Below the pieces are notes generated by a model. The model did no database searches. It was not told where the DNA came from and saw only the letters and a program-made list of their open reading frames with translations. A program made the position numbers and the translations under genes. From Bacteroidales bacterium UBA4814 (GTDB taxonomy: Bacteria > Bacteroidota > Bacteroidia > Bacteroidales > UBA7960), in the NCBI GenBank assembly GCA_002402465.1, contig DHFW01000009.1, forward strand, positions 47,665-111,664: a stretch of 64,000 nt of DNA. The letters are read 5' to 3'. Below, in pieces: positions 42,123-50,827 of the stretch (position 1 is its first letter; each line of letters starts with the position of its first letter).

Positions 42123-45100
42123 TTACTGCCTGATCAATTTTTCCACATGCTGCGATCCATCTTTTCCAAGCAACTGAATGAAGTACAATCCGCTTCTGAG
42201 GCCGGAGGTGGCAATCTCTGTATCGCCGGTAAGGCCGGTGTATTCAACCATAACCTGCCCGGTGCTGTTTATCAGGCGGATGGTTTCAACCTGATCAAGG
42301 TTGGCTACACGGATATAATCCCTGAAAGGGTTGGGATAAATGCTTACGCCGGCAAAATCAATATTCGTTACACTGGTATAGACTTCGAAGTCGGCCAGGC
42401 TGCGGGCGGTTACCTGAATTGTAGTAAGATACTGATTTACCAGCACGGTTAGATTTTGCGAGGTGGTTGGAACGGGTGTGTCGATGTAATCGGCATCGAA
42501 GAAAGAGGTGCGGAACACCCCGTTGCCATTGGCCGAAGTAAGGTTGTAATTGTTTCCGGTGGCAAAATTTCCGGTGGCACCTGCAAAGGTCACGTTCTCA
42601 ATCTTCACCAGCTTGGCCTGGTCGTCGCTGGTAAGGCTGGCCAGTGTACGTACTTCGGGAACAACGGGGTTGCCTTCAGAAGTGGGTGTTCCCGGGTCGG
42701 CAGTGGGCACAAACTGCAGCATGCCGTTGTTGCTCGAGAGAGTACCGGTAAGGCCGGTGATGCCATCGCCAATATTGTAGCTGGTGGTGATCACACCATT
42801 GTTGTCATCGATCAGCATGGCTGCTGTACCGTCCTGGATGTATTTCTGATTGCGGTGGTTTTGCTGGAAGGTAAGGATTACCTCGCCGGTTACCTGGTAT
42901 TTTGCTCCCTGTTCACCGGCACGCAACTCCAAAAGATTGGCAACCTGCGTGGCATCATCACTCATTTCTTCTATGGTTACATTGTCGAGCTGAATATGAT
43001 TCAGGTCGGCGTCAGTATTGCGCAGGGAGAAAATAAACTCGGCAATATTTGTATTATTAGCTGCAGTAATATATTGTGTGTTTTCCTGCCAGGTGGTGGA
43101 GTTAACACTTATATAGTCGTTATATGGGGCGTATCCATAACCATCACCAGGTCGGTCATCAAACAATCCTGTGCGAACTTCGCCCTTGCCTTTAAGCCAG
43201 AAAGTGATTTTGTAAACTTTTCCGTTTTCAACCGTAGTTGGTTGCGAGGTGAACCGTTGGTGGGAGCCTTCGGAGCGTACCAATTTAACAGCCGAGCTGC
43301 CCGATTGCGGATTTTCGGTATACTGGGTTACGGAAGCAGCGGGAAGGTTTGATTTTGAACCATACCAGCAATCGGGTAATCCTGCGGTCCAGTTTTCGAA
43401 GTCGCCGTTGCAAATAAGCTCAAACACAGGTTCGGCCTGGGTAGTGAAAGCCCAATCGCCGGCAGCAATCGCCGCCAGGGCATTGCCGCCCATATCTTCG
43501 AAAGCACCTTCGTCAACTAGAATGTAATAGGCTGTTTCATAATCCAAACCGCCGGTGGGTGCAAAATGCACCTTGTTGAAATCGATGGTTACAAGTGCTG
43601 AAGTGGCTTCAATACTCTGCACCAGGCTGTTGTCGCTGGTTTTATGGATATGCATGAATTTGCCTGAAACAGCCCAAAGTTCTTCGTCTGCCCAGATTTC
43701 CATAGTGGCATCCACAGCCACATTCACTGCATTGTTTTCTGGTAGCAGCCCGATGATTACAGGAGCCTGTGTGTCAATAAAGGTCACTGTTTCGCTTTCA
43801 ACATAAAAGCTTAGGTCGCCGGCATCGCTCAGCCTGAAGTAATATTCACCATGGACGCCGTTGGGCAGGTTTTCAGTATAGGTGCCATCGGCAGCAGGGA
43901 TGTTCAGATACTGGGCCACAGGACTTGCAATATCGGTTTTATACACATACAGGTTCAGTGTGGTAATATTGGCCGAGGTCCAGGTAATGGTAATTGGGTC
44001 ATCGGTTTCGTATTCTTCCCCGCCAAGGGGAGCCGTAAATACAAGGCTGCGGTTTTCGTCGGTAAGGGTCACTTTGTAGTGCATAGTGCTCACTCCATCT
44101 TCGGCAACCACGGTAACTACCACTACATCGCCCGAGGCAAGCGGCTGGGAGGCCAGGTCGTCTGCAGCAACATGGGTTCCGTTAAGAGTAACCGTAAATG
44201 TGGCAGCGGGGTGGGTTGTAGCAACCATAATGCCTGCGAACCCGCTAAAGTCATTGACAAACAAAGTAGCTCCTTCGTCCACCGCCGGGTCGTCAACCAC
44301 CACGCCGCCAAGGTTCAGAGCGTTCATCCCGCCAAGGGTAAATAAGGAAAGGCTTGCGTCGGTGCCGATAAGTTCGAAGTTGAAGTCGCTCATGAAGCGG
44401 GCCGTTACGTAATTGCCTTCCGTTCTGGCGTTTGGAAGTGCCGTGAGGTGGAAGGGTTCTGCGGGAATTGGCTCGCCGATATAATCCATGTTGTAGAAGG
44501 TAGTGCGGAAGTTAAAGGTGGCAGTTCCATCGTTAATGGCGTAAACAATTCCGTTTTCAAAATTGCCTGCCGGGTTTACAAACTCAACATTTTCCACGGT
44601 CACCAGTCGCGATTCATAGGTGTCGAAGTTGCTGGCAAGCTGGCTTAAGGTTACCACCACAGGGGTGACCTCATTGTTAACCGAAGTGGCTGGCCCTGGA
44701 TTGGAGACCGGGGTAAATTGCAGCATGTTGCCGAATAAGGTCAGGGTTCCTTCCAGCCCGGTAATTCCATCGTAAAGGTTGTATGTTGTGGTGATAATTC
44801 CACTGTTATCATCAATCAGGATGCCGGCGGTGCCGTCTTCAATATATTTCTGATTGCGGAAGCTTTGCTGGAATGTGAGGATAGCCTCTCCCGACAATAT
44901 GTAAGGTGTGTTTCCGGTGGGCATTTCCCTTAGTTCGGCTATAGTTGCCACTGTGGTGGGAAAAGTGTAAGTTCCGGTGGCAACCAGGCTTGGATCCAAA
45001 TCATCGGCGTAAGCCCTGGCCTTGATAGTAGTGGTTGTGCTTATGCTAACCGGGCCGGTGTAAAGCGTGCTGGCTTCGGTGGGATCACTGCCATCAAGGG

Positions 45101-45821
45101 TGTAGTAAATAGAAGCGCCTTCCGTGGTGGTACTTATGGTCACATCCACTGGGCTTGTGAAAAGACCGGGTGCCGGGCTGAAAGTGGGAGTGGCCACCAT
45201 GGGTGTGGTTGAGCAGCTGTGTAATGGAGAAGCTGAATTTCGGGGATTTGGCGTTTCCACTGCAAAGTCAACATTATTGTTATTGGTGTCTATGCAACCT
45301 TCATTTAAACGAATAGCGGCTGTTGTGTTTGACAGTGCTGGAGTGGCCCCTCCGCCTTCAAAACAGTTGGCCGTACCAAAACCCACAAAATCAATGATGT
45401 GATCTCCTGTTGGACATCCTCCAGTTAATGCAGTTGTTGAACTAACTAATGCAACCTTCCCGCTGGAGGCAGACATTCCAATGTTTCCTTCCACATCAGG
45501 GGTTGGAAGATCTACGCTACCTCCTTCGCCAGCGGCTTGCTGAATCAAATAATACTGCCCGGGTTCAAGAGTGAAGTCTCCAAGATTTGTTACCTGCCAG
45601 GATGTTCCGGTTGCAGAAGCATATTGAACAGACCAACCGGCAAGATTGACACTTTCGGTTCCTCTGTTGAAAAGTTCAATATAATCGTTCTTTAAGGTTG
45701 CCCCTGTGTTGCCCCCGCCTCCGTAAACCTGGCTTATAACTACTTGCGACCAGGATGCGTTTGCCAAAAAAATTAATGCAAAAGCAAGGAAAAGGGTTTT
45801 CAAAAAAGTAAATTTCTTCAT
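42123..45821 (-). CDS. large secreted multidomain protein with lamin-tail and duplicated DUF5689-like modules, T9SS sorted
   Basis: A 1232-residue cell-surface or secreted protein. In order: signal peptide; a lamin-tail (LTD) domain (VVISQVYGGGGNTGATLKNDYIELFN, residues 26-200); a chitobiase/hexosaminidase C-terminal-like domain (ASIYYTLDGSDPTEAS); a DUF5689-like OB module (TPYILSGEAILTFQQSFRNQKYIEDGTAG); Ig-like and Ser/Thr-rich adhesive domains including a bacterial Ig-like region (APVIIGLLPENNAVNVAVDATMEIW); a carbohydrate-binding-like jelly roll (NGDFENWTAGLPDCW); a second copy of the DUF5689-like module; and a type A sorting domain (VSIYPNPFRDYIRVANL). No catalytic domain is evident. Adhesion or attachment of partner enzymes is likely. 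Confidence 0.85.
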   Translation of the reverse strand: MKKFTFLKTLFLAFALIFLANASWSQVVISQVYGGGGNTGATLKNDYIELFNRGTESVNLAGWSVQYASATGTSWQVTNLGDFTLEPGQYYLIQQAAGEGGSVDLPTPDVEGNIGMSASSGKVALVSSTTALTGGCPTGDHIIDFVGFGTANCFEGGGATPALSNTTAAIRLNEGCIDTNNNNVDFAVETPNPRNSASPLHSCSTTPMVATPTFSPAPGLFTSPVDVTISTTTEGASIYYTLDGSDPTEASTLYTGPVSISTTTTIKARAYADDLDPSLVATGTYTFPTTVATIAELREMPTGNTPYILSGEAILTFQQSFRNQKYIEDGTAGILIDDNSGIITTTYNLYDGITGLEGTLTLFGNMLQFTPVSNPGPATSVNNEVTPVVVTLSQLASNFDTYESRLVTVENVEFVNPAGNFENGIVYAINDGTATFNFRTTFYNMDYIGEPIPAEPFHLTALPNARTEGNYVTARFMSDFNFELIGTDASLSLFTLGGMNALNLGGVVVDDPAVDEGATLFVNDFSGFAGIMVATTHPAATFTVTLNGTHVAADDLASQPLASGDVVVVTVVAEDGVSTMHYKVTLTDENRSLVFTAPLGGEEYETDDPITITWTSANITTLNLYVYKTDIASPVAQYLNIPAADGTYTENLPNGVHGEYYFRLSDAGDLSFYVESETVTFIDTQAPVIIGLLPENNAVNVAVDATMEIWADEELWAVSGKFMHIHKTSDNSLVQSIEATSALVTIDFNKVHFAPTGGLDYETAYYILVDEGAFEDMGGNALAAIAAGDWAFTTQAEPVFELICNGDFENWTAGLPDCWYGSKSNLPAASVTQYTENPQSGSSAVKLVRSEGSHQRFTSQPTTVENGKVYKITFWLKGKGEVRTGLFDDRPGDGYGYAPYNDYISVNSTTWQENTQYITAANNTNIAEFIFSLRNTDADLNHIQLDNVTIEEMSDDATQVANLLELRAGEQGAKYQVTGEVILTFQQNHRNQKYIQDGTAAMLIDDNNGVITTSYNIGDGITGLTGTLSSNNGMLQFVPTADPGTPTSEGNPVVPEVRTLASLTSDDQAKLVKIENVTFAGATGNFATGNNYNLTSANGNGVFRTSFFDADYIDTPVPTTSQNLTVLVNQYLTTIQVTARSLADFEVYTSVTNIDFAGVSIYPNPFRDYIRVANLDQVETIRLINSTGQVMVEYTGLTGDTEIATSGLRSGLYFIQLLGKDGSQHVEKLIRQ

Positions 45822-45872
45822 GGTGAGAAACGGTTTATGTTAAAAATGAATTGATTTGGTTTTTGGAGGAAA

Positions 45873-45903
45873 CAAAGTTAACAATTCCGCAGGTTTTAAA
45901 AAA
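45873..45903 (-). promoter_or_regulatory. promoter of the large T9SS protein gene
   Basis: On the minus strand TAACTTTG (45880 to 45873), with TTTT 19 nt upstream (45903 to 45900) as an imperfect -33. The leader is about 45 nt. Confidence 0.52.
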
Positions 45904-45924
45904 ATGGCAGGTGGCAAATTTCAG

Positions 45925-46842
45925 TTATTGTGATTTTTTATGCCCTGAGCGCGGGTGGTAAAAAAGGATGGCCTCGCGCAGGTATTCGCGGTCGAGGTGG
46001 GTGTAAATTTCGGTGGTGGTAATAGATTCGTGTCCGAGCATATCCTGCACCACACGCAGGTCGGCACCGCCTTCCACCAGGTGGGTGGCAAAGCTGTGCC
46101 GGAAGGTGTGCGGGCTGACCGTTTTTTTTATGCCAGCCGCCTTGCAAAGGTTTTTTACCAGCGTAAAAATCATAACGCGGGTGAGCCGGCGCCCACGCCT
46201 GTTGAGAAAAAGAGTGTCTTCAAAACCTTTTTGCGGTGGCGTGTGGTGGCGGCTGCCATAAAGGTATAGCTTGATGTGCTTCAGGGCTTCGCTGCCAATG
46301 GGTACCAGGCGCTGCTTGTTGCCTTTTCCGGTAACCATCAGGAAATCTTCCCTGAAATTTATGTCGCTGATCTTCAGGTTAATCAGTTCCGAAACCCTTA
46401 ATCCGGAGCCATAAAGCGTTTCGATGATGGCCTTGTTGCGGGTGCCTTCAGGTTTGCTCAGGTCGATGGCAGCCAGTATGCGGTCGATCTCGCCAAGGGT
46501 AAGTACTTCGGGAAGTTTTCGCTCCATGCGCGGGGTTTCAAGAGTGGTGGCGGGATTTTTTTCCATCACACCCTCAATAAGCAAGTATTTAAAAAAGGCC
46601 CTGATCCCGGAAATAATCCGGGCCTGGCTGCGGGCGCTTCCCTTTTGGCTTCCCACCCAAACCAAAAATTCATCGAGGTGAATCTGGGTGAGGCCGGAGG
46701 GAGTGAGGCTGCCGTAACGCGCTTCAACAAACTCAATAAGCTTATCGAGGTCGCTAAGGTAAGCAGCCACCGTATTTTCCGAGAGGGAGCGTTCCAATTG
46801 AAGGTAGGTTTCAAACCCTTTTTTCCAGGCATGCCAATTCAT
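45925..46842 (-). CDS. xerD: site-specific tyrosine recombinase XerD
   Basis: Resolves chromosome dimers at dif together with XerC. The 305 residues carry the SAM-like N-terminal core-binding domain (ETYLQLERSLSENTVAAYLSDL) and the full catalytic set: R149 (GSGLRVSEL), K173 (GKGNKQR), H245 and R248 (HTFRHSFATHL), H271 (LGHES) and the nucleophile Y280 (IYTHLD). Length and chromosomal context (no att-like repeats, no phage genes) argue for the housekeeping enzyme over an integrase. It is divergent from the Yip1 gene. Confidence 0.93.
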   Translation of the reverse strand: MNWHAWKKGFETYLQLERSLSENTVAAYLSDLDKLIEFVEARYGSLTPSGLTQIHLDEFLVWVGSQKGSARSQARIISGIRAFFKYLLIEGVMEKNPATTLETPRMERKLPEVLTLGEIDRILAAIDLSKPEGTRNKAIIETLYGSGLRVSELINLKISDINFREDFLMVTGKGNKQRLVPIGSEALKHIKLYLYGSRHHTPPQKGFEDTLFLNRRGRRLTRVMIFTLVKNLCKAAGIKKTVSPHTFRHSFATHLVEGGADLRVVQDMLGHESITTTEIYTHLDREYLREAILFYHPRSGHKKSQ

Positions 46843-46858
46843 GCTTGCAATTTATTGC

Positions 46859-46866
46859 TAATTTTG
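46859..46866 (+). promoter_or_regulatory. -7 element of the Yip1 / M23 unit
   Basis: TAATTTTG lies 39 nt upstream of the Yip1 ATG at 46906. The -33 region reads AATT rather than TTTG, so support is partial. Confidence 0.42.
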
Positions 46867-46905
46867 ACGCCGTAGAATTGTCAGATGTTATTTTTTTGTT
46901 TTTAA

Positions 46906-47478
46906 ATGTCATCAGAAACTTTTTTTGCCATTTTTCCCGGAATTTTTACTCACCCAAGCCGTACCTGGGAAGTAATCAGGAACCTTGACCTGAAGCCTGT
47001 CCGGTTTTTTCTCTTTTTTGGTCTTCCGTTTGTTTTTCTGGGTGCCCTGGGCCGAGCCCTTACCGATCAGAGCCACGATTTTTACGTAAACAGTTCTTTT
47101 GTCATCCTGCTTTTGGTGCACGTTTTTGCCCACCTTCTGGTTTTGCTGGCTGGTCCGTGGATGGTGGCACGTATGGCCGGAACCTATGCCCTGGAGCCCG
47201 GCTTTAACCGAAGCATGCGACTGGCAGTTACCTGTTATATTCCCTTTTTGCTTTCGCAAATTGTGGCAGCCCTTGTCGCCGCCATTTCCATTATCCCCAT
47301 GGCCGGGCTGATCTATTCACTTTTCCTTTACTGGCATGGTGCTCCGGTGGTACTTGGCATTCCGGCTAACCGCCTGACAGGCTTCACCCTGTTATCCTTC
47401 TTCATTTTTCTGGGCCTTGGCTTCATTGGCCTCTATTTGCTCAGAATGATTATTTTTGCACCCGTTAGCCTTCATTGA
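46906..47478 (+). CDS. Yip1-domain membrane protein
   Basis: A 190-residue inner-membrane protein with five hydrophobic segments. The start FPGIFTHPSRTWEVIRN is the usual entry of bacterial YIP1-like proteins, followed by VRFFLFFGLPFVFLGALGRAL and the conserved internal region YIPFLLSQIVAALVAAI. Function unknown. The gene ends 22 bp before the M23 peptidase start, so the two are probably cotranscribed. Confidence 0.85.
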   Translation: MSSETFFAIFPGIFTHPSRTWEVIRNLDLKPVRFFLFFGLPFVFLGALGRALTDQSHDFYVNSSFVILLLVHVFAHLLVLLAGPWMVARMAGTYALEPGFNRSMRLAVTCYIPFLLSQIVAALVAAISIIPMAGLIYSLFLYWHGAPVVLGIPANRLTGFTLLSFFIFLGLGFIGLYLLRMIIFAPVSLH

Positions 47479-47500
47479 AAAATTTAAAGTTTTTTGTGAA

Positions 47501-48775
47501 ATGATTGATAAAGTCCGCCCCAGGCTGATTTATATTCTCGCTGCAATTAGCCTGGCGGTCATTGTTGTTTTTAGTATTCTTTATTATCAGCGTTCCAAAA
47601 GCCATTTTAATGAAGAGGAACTCGTAGTGGAGGAACCCGAACTGGTGCTCGATGAATTTGGCTTTGAGGAAGGGCAGTACCTGGTTCGGAGCGAGACGGT
47701 CAGGTCAGGACAAACCCTTTCGCACATACTCGCTGCTTTTAATTTGTCGCCCATAAGCATCCATGCCATTGTTGACCGCATGCAGGAAGTATTTAACCCC
47801 CGCCGCATCAGGGCCGGGCAATCCTATCATGGGTATTATAGCCCTGGCGTTCCCGATTCGCTTCGGTATTTTGTTTACGAAATTTCCATGCTCGAATACA
47901 TTAAGATCGGCTTTGGCGATTCGCTCATCGTCGAACGGTGCGAAAAGGAAGTGACCACCTTGAAAAGAACTGCTTCCGGTATCATTTCTTCCTCTCTCTG
48001 GAACACCCTTACTGCCAATAATTTGAGCCCCGAGCTTGCCATTCGCCTTTCGGAAGTGCTGGCATGGGAAGTGGATTTTTACCGCATTCAGAAGGGCGAC
48101 CGCTTCAAGGTAGTTTACGAAGAAAGTTTTGTTGGGGATAAGTCGGCCGGCATTCCTCGCATTGATGCGGTTTATTTTGTGCACCAGGGCCGCGAAATTC
48201 TTGGCTTTCATTTCGAGGCCGACACCATAAGTGGTTTTTTCAATCCACAGGGTGAAAACCTGCGCAAAGTGTTTCTGAAAGCCCCCCTGGAGTTTGGTGG
48301 ACGCATATCCAGCCGCTTTTCGCATAGCCGTATGCATCCCATCCTAAATCATCGCCGCCCCCATTATGGCACTGATTATGCTGCACCCCACGGCACGCCA
48401 ATTCTTGCTGTTGGCGATGGGGTAGTAACCGAGGCCGCTTATAATTCGGGCAACGGCAATTATGTAAGAATTCGCCACAACTCCGTGTACGATACCCAGT
48501 ATTTGCACATGTCGCGTTTCGGCGCTGGCATCAGGCCCGGAACAAGGGTTACACAGGGCCAGGTGATCGGTTATGTGGGTGCCACAGGTTTGGCCACAGG
48601 CCCTCACGTGTGCTTCCGCTTCTGGAAAAACGGACAGCAGGTCGATCACTTGCGCGAGGAGTTCCCCTCGGCCGACCCCCTGCACCCTGATTACCATGAG
48701 ATGTTCTTCGAGGTCCGTGATCATTTCACCAAAGAACTGGAAGCAATACAGTTTACGGAAGAAATTCCGGCATAA
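47501..48775 (+). CDS. membrane-anchored M23-family peptidase with HxC in place of the HxH motif
   Basis: A 424-residue envelope protein with an N-terminal membrane anchor (residues about 8-28), a beta-rich LysM/OapA-like spacer (SETVRSGQTLSHILAAFNL) and a lysostaphin-type M23 domain. Zinc ligands H288 and D292 are in RPHYGTDYAAP; a conserved His is in QYLHMSRF. The final HxH motif reads GPHVCFRFWKNG: H369 is kept, but the zinc-ligand His is C371. Cys can still bind zinc, so loss of activity is not certain. This 'GPHVC' variant seems usual for part of the Bacteroidota group. The ATG at 47501 is preferred over a TTG at 47456 inside the Yip1 gene. Probable role: peptidoglycan hydrolase or EnvC-like regulator. 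Confidence 0.86.
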   Translation: MIDKVRPRLIYILAAISLAVIVVFSILYYQRSKSHFNEEELVVEEPELVLDEFGFEEGQYLVRSETVRSGQTLSHILAAFNLSPISIHAIVDRMQEVFNPRRIRAGQSYHGYYSPGVPDSLRYFVYEISMLEYIKIGFGDSLIVERCEKEVTTLKRTASGIISSSLWNTLTANNLSPELAIRLSEVLAWEVDFYRIQKGDRFKVVYEESFVGDKSAGIPRIDAVYFVHQGREILGFHFEADTISGFFNPQGENLRKVFLKAPLEFGGRISSRFSHSRMHPILNHRRPHYGTDYAAPHGTPILAVGDGVVTEAAYNSGNGNYVRIRHNSVYDTQYLHMSRFGAGIRPGTRVTQGQVIGYVGATGLATGPHVCFRFWKNGQQVDHLREEFPSADPLHPDYHEMFFEVRDHFTKELEAIQFTEEIPA

Positions 48776-48814
48776 AAATTCTCTGGAAAAATAATCCTGT
48801 TTTCAGCCCCGGGC

Positions 48815-49645
48815 TCATTTACCAGGTTGAATGGCTTCCCTGATTTTTAAGAGTTTTTCCAATAATCCTTCCAGTTGATCGAGTGGCAGCATATTGGCCC
48901 CGTCGGATTTGGCATTTTTGGGGTCGGGATGGGTTTCGATAAAAAGGCCGTCGGCGCCAGCGGCAATGCCGGCCCGCGCCATGGTGTCAATCAGGTGGGG
49001 GAGTCCGCCGGTTACGCCGCTCGACTGGTTGGGCTGCTGCAGCGAATGGGTGACATCGAGCACCACCGGCACTCCAAGCTCCTGCATCATGGGGATGCCC
49101 CTGAAGTCGACCACCAGATCACCATAGCCAAATGTCGTTCCGCGCTCGGTAACAATAATCCGGTTATTTCCGGTTGATTGTATTTTTTCCACGGCATACT
49201 CCATGGCCAAAGGCGAGAGGAACTGCCCCTTTTTAATGTTCACTATTTTACCGGTTTTTCCGGCTGCCACCAGCAGTTCCGTTTGCCTGCAAAGAAAAGC
49301 CGGAATCTGCAGCACATCCACGTGGCGGGCTGCCATATAAGCTTCCTCATTGGTGTGAATGTCGGTTACCACCGGAATGTTGAACTGCTTGCCGATTTGC
49401 TCCAGCAAATTCAGGGCAATGGTATCACCAATACCCGTAAAGCTCTCCAGTTTGGATCGGTTGGCTTTTTTGTAAGATGCCTTGAAAATGTAAGGGATAT
49501 TTAACTTGTTGGTAATCTCGGTAATCCTTTGGGCAATTTCAAACCCCATGCCTTCATTTTCCAGTACACAGGGCCCTGCCATCAAAAAAAATGGTTTGCC
49601 TTTAAGCGATGCTCTGTTTACAATAGTTTCCAGTACAGCATTCAT
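48815..49645 (-). CDS. kdsA: 3-deoxy-D-manno-octulosonate 8-phosphate synthase
   Basis: Condenses arabinose 5-phosphate and phosphoenolpyruvate to KDO-8-phosphate for lipopolysaccharide core synthesis. The 276 residues fit the family: FFLMAGPCVLENEGMGFEIA, FKASYKKANRSKLESFTGIG, VVTDIHTNEEA, LQIPAFLCRQTELLVAAGKTGK, and GGLPHLIDTMARAGIAAGADGLFIETHPDPKNAKSD near the end. It is the last gene of a minus-strand operon yciO - cupin - kdsA, 22 bp after the cupin gene. Confidence 0.97.
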   Translation of the reverse strand: MNAVLETIVNRASLKGKPFFLMAGPCVLENEGMGFEIAQRITEITNKLNIPYIFKASYKKANRSKLESFTGIGDTIALNLLEQIGKQFNIPVVTDIHTNEEAYMAARHVDVLQIPAFLCRQTELLVAAGKTGKIVNIKKGQFLSPLAMEYAVEKIQSTGNNRIIVTERGTTFGYGDLVVDFRGIPMMQELGVPVVLDVTHSLQQPNQSSGVTGGLPHLIDTMARAGIAAGADGLFIETHPDPKNAKSDGANMLPLDQLEGLLEKLLKIREAIQPGK

Positions 49646-49667
49646 AGCCGAATTGGTTGTTAAAAGT

Positions 49668-49994
49668 TTATTTAAAATGAATTGCCAGCCAAATGCATGG
49701 AGGCGTTTTACTGGTATAGATCACCCTGTGTTTGAGCCTGGCAGGCAAGAATATATAATCGCCGGGGCCAAGGTGCAGCATTTCGCCCTTTTCGAACTCC
49801 AGGCTTGCTTTGCCCTGAAGCAGCACCACCCATTCGTTGTCGTCCTGATCGAACCAAATATCAGGTGGGGTAACCTGCCCTTTGCTCACAATGCGTTCAA
49901 TGCGCAGGTTATGATCGCTGCACAGAGTCTCGAAAAACTCCTGATCGGCCAGGAAGGGCACCTGCCCAAGCGAAAGGATGTTTTTTGCCTGCAT
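49668..49994 (-). CDS. small cupin-domain protein
   Basis: A 108-residue single-domain cupin. The two motifs are visible: PPDIWFDQDDNEWVVLLQGKASLEFEKGE (motif 1, with diverged metal ligands) and MLHLGPGDYIFLPARLKHRVIYT (motif 2, with a His). Such proteins bind small ligands or act as sugar isomerases or dioxygenases; the function here is unknown. The start at 49994 is preferred: the in-frame ATG at 50066 would overlap yciO and add residues unlike the family. It lies between yciO and kdsA in one operon. Confidence 0.82.
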   Translation of the reverse strand: MQAKNILSLGQVPFLADQEFFETLCSDHNLRIERIVSKGQVTPPDIWFDQDDNEWVVLLQGKASLEFEKGEMLHLGPGDYIFLPARLKHRVIYTSKTPPCIWLAIHFK

Positions 49995-50013
49995 ATCAAA
50001 AGGTGTTGGTTTG

Positions 50014-50634
50014 CTAAAGAATATCTTCCAAAAGCCCCTTGCCCTGACGGATGACCTCCAGCTCATCGCGGGTGCAGTCGATCACCGTGGAGGCTTCGTT
50101 GTCGCCAAAACCTCCATCGATAACTATATCCACCAGGTCTTTGTATTTTTCGTAAATCAGTTCAGGGTCGGTTGTGTATTCAATTATTTCATCTTCATCA
50201 TAAACCGAAGTGGAAATGATGGGGTTCCCAAGTTCTTTCACAATTTCGCGCGCTATGCTGTTGTCGGGCACGCGGATACCCACTGTTTTTTTCCGGCTCT
50301 GAAAAATGCGGGGCACCTGGTTGTTGGCATTCAGGATAAAGGTGAAAGGCCCGGGCAAGGCTTTTTTCATGGCCTTGTAAACGCTGGTGCTGAAAGGCCG
50401 GGTGAAGTCGGAAATATGACTCAGGTCCTGGCAAATAAGGGAAAAGTTGGCTTTTTCGGCCTTTATGCCTTTGATCTGGGCTACCCGTTCCACGGCCCTG
50501 GGCTGGTATATGTCGCAGCCAATGGCATACACGGTATCGGTGGGGTAAATGATCACCCCGCCGCTGCGCAGGCAGCCGGCAACCAGTTGTATGTACCTGT
50601 CATTAGGGTTCTCTGGATAAATTCGTAACAGCAT
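50014..50634 (-). CDS. yciO: YciO-type Sua5/YrdC protein (putative threonylcarbamoyl-AMP synthase)
   Basis: A 206-residue YrdC-fold protein. The nucleotide pocket segment is SGGVIIYPTDTVYAIGCD. The stretch KAEKANFSLICQDLSHISDF, the GPFTFIL segment and the C-terminal NEASTVIDCT match E. coli YciO more closely than TsaC, which has KRPxxKPL-type residues at the same place. TsaC makes threonylcarbamoyl-AMP for tRNA t6A; the role of YciO is less certain, so this may be the paralogue and not the essential enzyme. It heads the operon with the cupin and kdsA. Confidence 0.88.
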   Translation of the reverse strand: MLLRIYPENPNDRYIQLVAGCLRSGGVIIYPTDTVYAIGCDIYQPRAVERVAQIKGIKAEKANFSLICQDLSHISDFTRPFSTSVYKAMKKALPGPFTFILNANNQVPRIFQSRKKTVGIRVPDNSIAREIVKELGNPIISTSVYDEDEIIEYTTDPELIYEKYKDLVDIVIDGGFGDNEASTVIDCTRDELEVIRQGKGLLEDIL

Positions 50635-50827
50635 ATAAGAAAATTAAAAAACTGCAATAAATATACGCATTTTTAACTGTTATGAGGTGCTGTTGGTGTT
50701 TTCTTAAGTGGAAATTAGAAAATAATCAGGGTTTGCTCAAAATGAATATTCGCTTCTAAAAGCTCGTTTTTGAACAACCAGCGGGTTGATTGGTTATTTC
50801 TGTGAATAATTTAAAAAGTTATCTGTT

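Noticed and set aside
45925..46842. Phage or integrative-element integrase
   Set aside because: All features are those of housekeeping XerD and there are no flanking repeats, tRNA target or mobile-element genes.
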